Assembly (NCBI GenBank): GCA_005502875.1
Contig: SCMV01000014.1
Coordinates: 1 to 64,000, forward strand
Length of the DNA: 64,000 bases
Reading direction: 5' to 3'
Source: Comamonadaceae bacterium 2PF
Lineage (GTDB): Bacteria; Pseudomonadota; Gammaproteobacteria; Burkholderiales; Burkholderiaceae_C
Part shown: piece after piece, positions 58,932 through 64,000 of the stretch
How positions within the stretch are numbered: position 1 is the stretch's first letter
Layout: every line of letters begins with the position of its first letter
Translations under genes and position numbers: made by a program
The notes under the pieces: model-generated
The model's database searches: none
What the model was told of the DNA's origin: nothing
What the model saw: only the letters and a program-made list of their open reading frames with translations

Positions 58932-59714
58932 ATGAGCACTCCGCTGAACCTGAAGAACCCCTTCGACCTGACCGGAAAGGTCGCCCTCGTGACCGGCTCG
59001 AGCCGCGGCATCGGCGAAGCCATCGCTCGCCTGCTGGCCGCGCAAGGTGCCCACGTCATCGTCTCCAGCCGCAAGGCCGAGCCTTGTGAGGCCGTGGCCG
59101 CCTCCATCCGCGAAGCGGGCGGCAAGGCTTCGGTGCTGGCCTGCCACATCGGCGAGATGGATCAGATCGACGCCACGTTCGCCGCCATCGAGAAGGAATT
59201 CGGCCGGCTCGACATCCTGGTCAACAACGCGGCGACGAACCCGTACTTCGGCCACATCACCGACACCGACCTGAGCGCCTTCCAGAAGACCGTGGACGTC
59301 AACATCCGCGGCTACTTCTTCATGTGCTCGCGCGGCGCCAAGCTGATGGCCAAGCAAGGCGGTGGCTCGATCGTCAACATCGCTTCGGTCAACGGCGTGA
59401 TCCCGGGCATGGCCCAGGGCATCTACTCCATCACCAAGGCCGCCGTGATCTCGATGACGCACGCCTTCGCCAAGGAATGCGCGACGCAGAAGGTGCGTGT
59501 CAACGCCATCCTGCCGGGCGCCACGGACACCAAGTTCGCATCGGCGCTGACCACCAACGAGATGATCCTCAAGTCGGTGCTGGCCCATGTGCCGATGAAC
59601 CGCGTGGCAGATCCGTCGGAGATGGCGGGCGCGGCGCTGTACCTGGCGTCGGATGCGGCCAGCTACACCACGGGCACTTGCCTGAACGTGGACGGCGGTT
59701 ACCTGCTGGCTTGA
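58932..59714 (+). CDS. SDR-family oxidoreductase
   Basis: 260 residues of a classical short-chain dehydrogenase: nucleotide motif VALVTGSSRGIGEAIARLLA near 18, DILVNNAATNPYFGHI near 95, and a catalytic Ser-Tyr-Lys set (IASVNG near 155, IYSITKAAVISMTH near 168), with the C-terminal GTCLNVDGGYLLA. It follows the phosphotransferase by 75 bp and could oxidise or reduce the hydroxyl that the kinase acts on. Substrate undefined. Confidence 0.9.
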   Translation: MSTPLNLKNPFDLTGKVALVTGSSRGIGEAIARLLAAQGAHVIVSSRKAEPCEAVAASIREAGGKASVLACHIGEMDQIDATFAAIEKEFGRLDILVNNAATNPYFGHITDTDLSAFQKTVDVNIRGYFFMCSRGAKLMAKQGGGSIVNIASVNGVIPGMAQGIYSITKAAVISMTHAFAKECATQKVRVNAILPGATDTKFASALTTNEMILKSVLAHVPMNRVADPSEMAGAALYLASDAASYTTGTCLNVDGGYLLA

Positions 59715-59796
59715 TGGGTGCACGCGCATCCAGGATGCGCTGCGGGTGTTTTCCGCGATGCCCTGATCGCCTGCCAAAGCCTTGCCGGGGCTGAGG

Positions 59797-60861
59797 TCAG
59801 GGCGATCCGTTTTCCCACTGCGTCGCGACTTCCTGGGCCAGCAGGCCCACGGACAGCGGCGCGCAGCCTTCGGCCTTGTTGCTGATGGAGACGTGCACCG
59901 GCAGGCCTGCACGCGCCGTGGCCACGATGACCCGCGCCAGCGTTCGACGAGTTTCCAGGTCGGCGTCCTGGATGTGATCGAAGGGCTCGTACATGGCGCG
60001 GGCGTCTTCGTAGCCGAAGGCACCGTGCCGTCGGTGCAGGTTCCAGCGACACACGAGCGGCCCGGGCCACAGGCTGCGCAACATCGGCAATTGATCTTCG
60101 ATGGGCGTCATGCGTGCGTGCAGGCCCAGGCAGTAGGTGTGGCCGGTGCGCTTGAGCACCTGCGCGAGTTCGGGCCTCACCAGCGCATGGTCTCTGACTT
60201 CGATGGCGATGGTGGCCCCAGATGCGAAGGCTTGCAGCGCAGGCATCTTGCCGAGCAGGTGCTCCAGCTGGTCCATCAGGCGCTGCGGCTGGCGCAGCCA
60301 GTCCTGGGGCAGGGGGCTGATCTGGAACACCAGCGCCCCCACCTTGTGACCCAGGCCCTGCATCGCCGGCTCGATGAACTCGCGCAGGGCGAGATCGGGA
60401 TCCAGGAACAAGGGGTTGTGGGCCTTGCCCTGGCCCGACTCGTCGCGGATCAAGGCGTCGCTGACCGATGCCGGGGCCTTGACGATGAACCGGAATTGAT
60501 CGGGGACCTGCGAGGCATAGGCCGTGTACTGGCCCACGCTGAGTGGTTGGTAAAAAGAGCGATCGATGCTGACCGTGCGCAGCAGCGGGTGCTGGCTGTA
60601 AGCGGTGAGCCCTTCTTTGGCCAGGCGGCGCTCGTTGAATTCCTGGGCCCAGACCAAACCGTGCCAGCCGGGGTAGCTCCATGACGAGGTGCCCAGTCGA
60701 ACTTGCTCGGGCAGGCGGGCGGCGAGGTCGAGGTGCTCGGGCAATGCCGGGGCCGCAGGCAATTGGCCGGCCAGCCGCAAAGAACGCGGCGCTTTCGGTG
60801 CTGGCGACGCCGGGGGCTCAGCAGGCGAGGCCGGCGCGCCGCCGAACAGGTCGTCCTGCAT
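59797..60861 (-). CDS. DUF72 domain protein (YecE-like)
   Basis: 354 residues. DUF72 TIM-barrel hallmarks: RLGTSSWSYPGWHGLVWAQE near 55, YSQHPLLRTVSIDRSFYQPL near 89 and the C-terminal DLETRRTLARVIVATARAGL, then HVSISNKAEGCAPLS. The N-terminal about 45 residues are Ala/Pro-rich and low-complexity. The ATG at 60861 was chosen; a GTG at 60876 is also open. The start is close to the cysE stop (60883), suggesting co-transcription. Function unknown. Confidence 0.87.
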   Translation of the reverse strand: MQDDLFGGAPASPAEPPASPAPKAPRSLRLAGQLPAAPALPEHLDLAARLPEQVRLGTSSWSYPGWHGLVWAQEFNERRLAKEGLTAYSQHPLLRTVSIDRSFYQPLSVGQYTAYASQVPDQFRFIVKAPASVSDALIRDESGQGKAHNPLFLDPDLALREFIEPAMQGLGHKVGALVFQISPLPQDWLRQPQRLMDQLEHLLGKMPALQAFASGATIAIEVRDHALVRPELAQVLKRTGHTYCLGLHARMTPIEDQLPMLRSLWPGPLVCRWNLHRRHGAFGYEDARAMYEPFDHIQDADLETRRTLARVIVATARAGLPVHVSISNKAEGCAPLSVGLLAQEVATQWENGSP

Positions 60862-60882
60862 GCCCGGCGGCGTCACGGCGGC

Positions 60883-61683
60883 TCACTTCACCAGGCGGTT
60901 GAGCTCGTCGGCGTCGAAGGCCTCGGTCTTCTGGGCGTCCTCGGGCATGCAGTCGCGGCCCAGCTGGCTCTGGGCGCAGGCCGCGAGTTTTTCAACCGAC
61001 TGCCACAGCAACGCGATCTGGTGCTCGTGGCCGGAGGCGTGGTCGATCAGGCCGCGAAGGGCTTGCGAGAGCGGGTCGTCGCCTTCGGTCACGCCATAGG
61101 CCGAGAACCCCATGCGGGCGGCCACGGCCTCGCGCTCGGCCTGCTTCTCGTCGAGCACCTGCTGTTTGGCCACGATGATGCGCGCCGGGTTGCCCACGGC
61201 GGTGGCGCCAGGCGGCACGGGCTTGGTGACCACGGCGTTCGAGCCAACGCGGGCGCCATCGCCCACGGTGAAGCCGCCCAGCACCTGGGCATTCGCGCCG
61301 ACGATCACGCCCCGACCCAGCGTCGGGTGGCGTTTGGCCCCGCGCGACAGCGAGGTGCCGCCCAGGGTCACGCCCTGGTAGATGGTGCAGTCGTCGCCGA
61401 TCTCGGCGGTCTCGCCCACCACCACGCCCATGCCGTGGTCGATGAACACGCGGCGGCCCACGCGGGCACCGGGGTGGATCTCGATGCCCGTGAAGAAGCG
61501 AGCCCAGTGCGAGATCCAGCGACCCAGCCACTTCAGCCCATGCATCCAGCACCAGTGCGCGCAGCGGTGCATGGCCAGGGCGTGGAGACCGGGATAACAG
61601 GTCAGGACCTCCCAGGCCGTGCGGGCGGCGGGGTCACGCTCCAGGATGCAGGCGATGTCTTCGCGCAGGCGGGCAAACAGCAT
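60883..61683 (-). CDS. cysE: serine O-acetyltransferase
   Basis: 266 residues. The N-terminal helical domain ([20 protein letters not shown]) precedes a left-handed beta-helix with hexapeptide repeats: [20 protein letters not shown] near 87, [20 protein letters not shown] near 106, and [20 protein letters not shown] near 129 (catalytic His/Asp region). It makes O-acetylserine for cysteine synthesis. The C-terminal tail extends beyond the helix and lacks the terminal Ile seen in CysE proteins that bind CysK, so complex formation is doubtful. Confidence 0.93.
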   Translation of the reverse strand: MLFARLREDIACILERDPAARTAWEVLTCYPGLHALAMHRCAHWCWMHGLKWLGRWISHWARFFTGIEIHPGARVGRRVFIDHGMGVVVGETAEIGDDCTIYQGVTLGGTSLSRGAKRHPTLGRGVIVGANAQVLGGFTVGDGARVGSNAVVTKPVPPGATAVGNPARIIVAKQQVLDEKQAEREAVAARMGFSAYGVTEGDDPLSQALRGLIDHASGHEHQIALLWQSVEKLAACAQSQLGRDCMPEDAQKTEAFDADELNRLVK

Positions 61684-61821
61684 GAAAGGAATGAGCTTGT
61701 GCGTTTTGGGTCTGAGCCGGGAAGTGTAGCGGCGGGGCCAAACCCCGGCGCGGCGTCAGGGTGGTGCCGGTGGCCTGCGGGCTGGCAGTCAAAGGGCTCG
61801 GGAGAGCCAAGTGGCAAAGCC

Positions 61822-62574
61822 TCAGCGCTGGCTGCGCGCGATGATGGCCTTGGCGATGCCGCGCAGGATGTGGATGTCTTCCTGGCGCAGCTCGGCCCGG
61901 TTGAAGAGCTGGTTGAGCCGGGGCATGAGCTTCTTGGGCGCGGCCGGATCGAGGAAACCCAGCGCCACCAGCGCCTGCTCCAGGTGCCCGAGCATGCCCT
62001 GCACCGCATCGCCTCCGGCCAGCTCGGCGTCCGGCGTGCGGGCCTCGACCGCAAAGCCGCCCAGCGCCATGCGCCACTCGTAGCTCAGCAGCTGCACGGC
62101 TTGAGACAGGTTGAGCGAGCCGTAGTCGGGGTTCGTGGGGATGCTGATGACGGCATGGCAACGGTAAACGTCTTCATTGGCCATGCCGTGGCGCTCGCTG
62201 CCGAACACGAAGCCGACCTTGTGTCCGGTGGCCGCGCGGGTGCGCGCCAGCTCGGTCAGGCCCTCGCGAGGGGTGATGGTGGGTGGGCCGAAGTCGCGGG
62301 GCGTCATGGCCGTGCCGATGGCATGAGTCACCCCCTCGAGCGCCTCGGCCAGGCTGTCGACGATGCGGGCGCGCACCAGGATGTCGGCCGCGCCGCTGGC
62401 CATGGCCACGGTCTCTTCCTGGCTGAGCACGTCGGCAAAGCGCGGGCGCACCAGCACCAGCTCGGAAAAGCCCATGACCTTCATCGCGCGGGCCGTGGCA
62501 CCCACATTGCCAGGGTGGCTGGTGCCGATCAAGATGAAGCGGGTGGGATCGGTGGGCTGTGACGCAATGGACAT
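61822..62574 (-). CDS. trmJ: tRNA (cytidine/uridine-2'-O-)-methyltransferase TrmJ
   Basis: 250 residues of the SPOUT family. N-terminal FILIGTSHPGNVGATARAMK near 14, RDFGPPTITPREGLTELART near 92, and the knot motifs VGFVFGSERHGMANEDVYRC near 120 and NPDYGSLNLSQAVQLLSYEW near 149. TrmJ methylates ribose 32 of tRNAs using SAM. The ATG at 62574 is preceded by an alternative start 57 bp upstream. It diverges from suhB, as in many proteobacteria. Confidence 0.94.
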   Translation of the reverse strand: MSIASQPTDPTRFILIGTSHPGNVGATARAMKVMGFSELVLVRPRFADVLSQEETVAMASGAADILVRARIVDSLAEALEGVTHAIGTAMTPRDFGPPTITPREGLTELARTRAATGHKVGFVFGSERHGMANEDVYRCHAVISIPTNPDYGSLNLSQAVQLLSYEWRMALGGFAVEARTPDAELAGGDAVQGMLGHLEQALVALGFLDPAAPKKLMPRLNQLFNRAELRQEDIHILRGIAKAIIARSQR

Positions 62575-62636
62575 GTGGATGGCTGAGACGGCCTGAGCAA
62601 GCGAGGGCAGGGGGTGCAAAAAACGGCGCACTTCGA

Positions 62637-62728
62637 TAGAATCGCCGATTCTCTTCGTTCTTTGATCATCGCTGCGCCCATTTTGTCGACCGGGCCCCCG
62701 CCATGTGGTGGGGGATCGCTGCCGGTCG
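62637..62728 (+). promoter_or_regulatory. suhB: suhB promoter -10 and structured, terminator-like leader
   Basis: TAGAAT (62637-62642) is a plausible -10 (weak -35 GTGCAA at 62614). In the leader CGACCGG (62687-62693) pairs with CCGGTCG (62722-62728), enclosing the hairpin CCCCCGCC/GGTGGGGG (62695-62714). It is followed by TTTGACTTTTT. This nested stem plus T-rich tract resembles an attenuator just upstream of suhB (62757). Confidence 0.5.
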
Positions 62729-62756
62729 CCTTTGACTTTTTCAGACGGTCCTACCC

Positions 62757-63773
62757 ATGTCTCAAGCCCTGCATCCCATGCTCAACATCGCCATCAAAGC
62801 TGCGCGCGCAGCCGGGGCGATCATCAACCGGGCGTCGCTCGACATCGAGCGCTTGCAGGTGACCGCGAAATCGCACAACGACTTCGTCACCGAGGTCGAC
62901 CAGGCCGCAGAACAGGCGATCATCGACATCATCCGCGAGGCTTACCCAGGCCACGGCATCCTCGCCGAAGAGTCTGGCCGCACGCAGGGCGCCAAGCACT
63001 CCGATTTCGTCTGGATCATCGATCCGCTGGACGGCACCACCAACTTCATCCACGGCTTCCCCGTCTACGCGGTGTCCATCGCGCTGGCCTGGCGCGGCCA
63101 GGTGCAGCAGGCCGTGGTCTACGACCCCACCCGCAACGACCTGTTCTACGCTTCGCGGGGCAAGGGCGCTTACCTCAATGACCGCCGCATCCGCGTCTCC
63201 AAGCGCACGCGCATGCTCGACGCCCTGATCGGTACGGGCTTTCCCTTCCGCAAGGGCGACAACTTCCAGCGCTACATGAAGATGTTCGAGGACGTCATGG
63301 TGCAGTGCGCCGGCCTGCGTCGCCCCGGCGCGGCCTCGCTTGACCTGTGCTACGTGGCCGCGGGCTACTACGACGGCTTCTTCGAAACCGGCCTGAGCCC
63401 CTGGGACGTGGCCGCAGGCTCGTTGATGATCACCGAGGCCGGTGGCCTGGTGGGCAACTTCACAGGTGAGCCCGACTTCCTGTACCAGCGCGAGATCGTG
63501 GCTGGCACCCCGCGCATCTACGGTCAGCTGGTCAAGACCCTGGCGCCTTACACCCGAGTGATCACCGAGCCCGCTGCCGAAGAAGGCGCGCAAGGCCAGG
63601 CTACTGAGACCGACGAGGTGCTCGGTGCGATGCTGTCAACGCAAGCCTCCGATGCACCCGAGGCCGAAGCCCCGCCTGCCGAGGCGCCCAAGCGCCGTCG
63701 CATCACCGCAGCCGTCAAGGCCGCCGAAGACAGTGGTGAGCGCCCGGTTGGCCGCGACGACGCGCCCTTCTGA
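62757..63773 (+). CDS. suhB: inositol-1-monophosphatase family protein SuhB
   Basis: 338 residues, against about 267 in E. coli. Metal and active-site motifs: [20 protein letters not shown] near 46, [17 protein letters not shown] near 67, [20 protein letters not shown] near 86, and [20 protein letters not shown] near 217. A C-terminal extension of about 70 residues (Glu, Ala, Pro and Arg-rich) follows. SuhB hydrolyses inositol phosphate and also binds NusA/rRNA transcription complexes, which gives its pleiotropic effects. Structured leader upstream suggests attenuation or autoregulation. Confidence 0.93.
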   Translation: MSQALHPMLNIAIKAARAAGAIINRASLDIERLQVTAKSHNDFVTEVDQAAEQAIIDIIREAYPGHGILAEESGRTQGAKHSDFVWIIDPLDGTTNFIHGFPVYAVSIALAWRGQVQQAVVYDPTRNDLFYASRGKGAYLNDRRIRVSKRTRMLDALIGTGFPFRKGDNFQRYMKMFEDVMVQCAGLRRPGAASLDLCYVAAGYYDGFFETGLSPWDVAAGSLMITEAGGLVGNFTGEPDFLYQREIVAGTPRIYGQLVKTLAPYTRVITEPAAEEGAQGQATETDEVLGAMLSTQASDAPEAEAPPAEAPKRRRITAAVKAAEDSGERPVGRDDAPF

Positions 63774-63832
63774 TTCAACAACGTGTTCAGTTTGGGGTGC
63801 GGTGTCAGGCCCCTTTGATCGGTGACTTTGTC

Positions 63833-64000
63833 ATGACCCACGCTCGCGCCTGCCTCGCCTCCTGGTTTGCCTTGATCGGTGGGGCGCTTCCTGTCGCCTC
63901 GCTGGCGCAATCGGCTTTGACGGCCGTCGCCTTGGAGCCGTCGAAGTTGCCTCGCGTGGTGCGTGAGGCGGCGGCCTGCGCCGGCATCGCAGATGCCACC
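63833..64000 (+). CDS. exported protein, partial (5' end only)
   Basis: The ATG at 63833 opens a frame of 56 residues to the window edge. MTHARACLASWFALIGGALP then VASLAQ is a Sec signal peptide with cleavage after LAQ. The mature start (SKLPRVVREAAACAGIAD) resembles the N-terminus of a D-Ala-D-Ala carboxypeptidase of the DacB type (LPxxVxxAxxxAGI), but too little is present to assign it. Confidence 0.6.
   Translation, partial: MTHARACLASWFALIGGALPVASLAQSALTAVALEPSKLPRVVREAAACAGIADAT

Overview
This 64-kb window is high-GC chromosomal DNA from a betaproteobacterium, almost certainly order Burkholderiales (Aquabacterium/Leptothrix/Comamonadaceae-like). The clues are the codon use, the gene order AI-2E transporter - hda - HAD phosphatase - pcnB - folK - rpsU - yqeY, the single-chain indolepyruvate oxidoreductase, and the xdhABC plus 8-oxoguanine deaminase cluster. 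Genus-level assignment is not possible from sequence reading alone. About 65 genes are supported. I saw no tRNA, rRNA, CRISPR array, intact insertion sequence or prophage.

Layout. (1) 1-3.7 kb: a partial Cys-rich small protein, an EF-hand protein, a fatty acid hydroxylase/sterol desaturase-type enzyme, and a divergent OmpR/EnvZ-type two-component system with a striking GACA repeat array between them. (2) 3.7-12.3 kb: an accessory block. It holds repeats, a decayed lipoprotein/pdxH-like locus, a tandem pair of DUF1254/DUF1214 proteins with an outer-membrane protein and three small exported or membrane proteins, a divergent alginate-export-type barrel, and a winged-helix regulator. Near-identical 20-bp motifs resembling IS ends lie at both edges (4303-4322 and 12067-12086). 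(3) 12.3-24.6 kb: a purine uptake and catabolism regulon. 8-oxoguanine deaminase and xdhC-xdhB-xdhA run leftward; a LysR regulator and a four-gene nucleoside-type ABC importer run rightward. (4) 24.9-31.4 kb: indolepyruvate:ferredoxin oxidoreductase, a DUF2314 protein, an EamA exporter, and YbiB. (5) 31.4-39.8 kb: assimilatory nitrate uptake and reduction. It has NasA with a BFD-type 2Fe-2S tail, an exported protein with two NarX-like P-box motifs, a NirB-like flavoprotein, a PP2C-kinase fusion and a NarK transporter. Both nitrate promoters carry sigma-54 -24/-12 elements, one nearly consensus (39872-39887) and one good (36514-36529), the latter with NtrC-type dyads upstream. (6) 39.9-64 kb: mostly housekeeping (dcd, rnm/yciV-yciO, plsY, hda, pcnB, folK, rpsU, yqeY, pmbA, darP/yjgA, mog, cysE, trmJ, suhB). 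Interspersed are a TRAP transporter with a convergent binding-protein gene and an aminoglycoside-phosphotransferase-like kinase beside an SDR.

How parts work together. The purine cluster forms a complete route: import of nucleosides/bases, oxidation by molybdenum xanthine dehydrogenase, and deamination of oxidised guanine. The nitrate cluster forms import (NarK), reduction (NasA fed by the NirB-like NADH flavoprotein) and putative sensing (P-box protein, PP2C-kinase) under nitrogen control. The most interesting leads are the free-standing double P-box protein inside the nas operon, the nitrogen-control architecture, and the uncharacterised DUF1254/DUF1214 envelope system. Structured leaders upstream of rpsU and suhB and downstream of dcd are further candidates.
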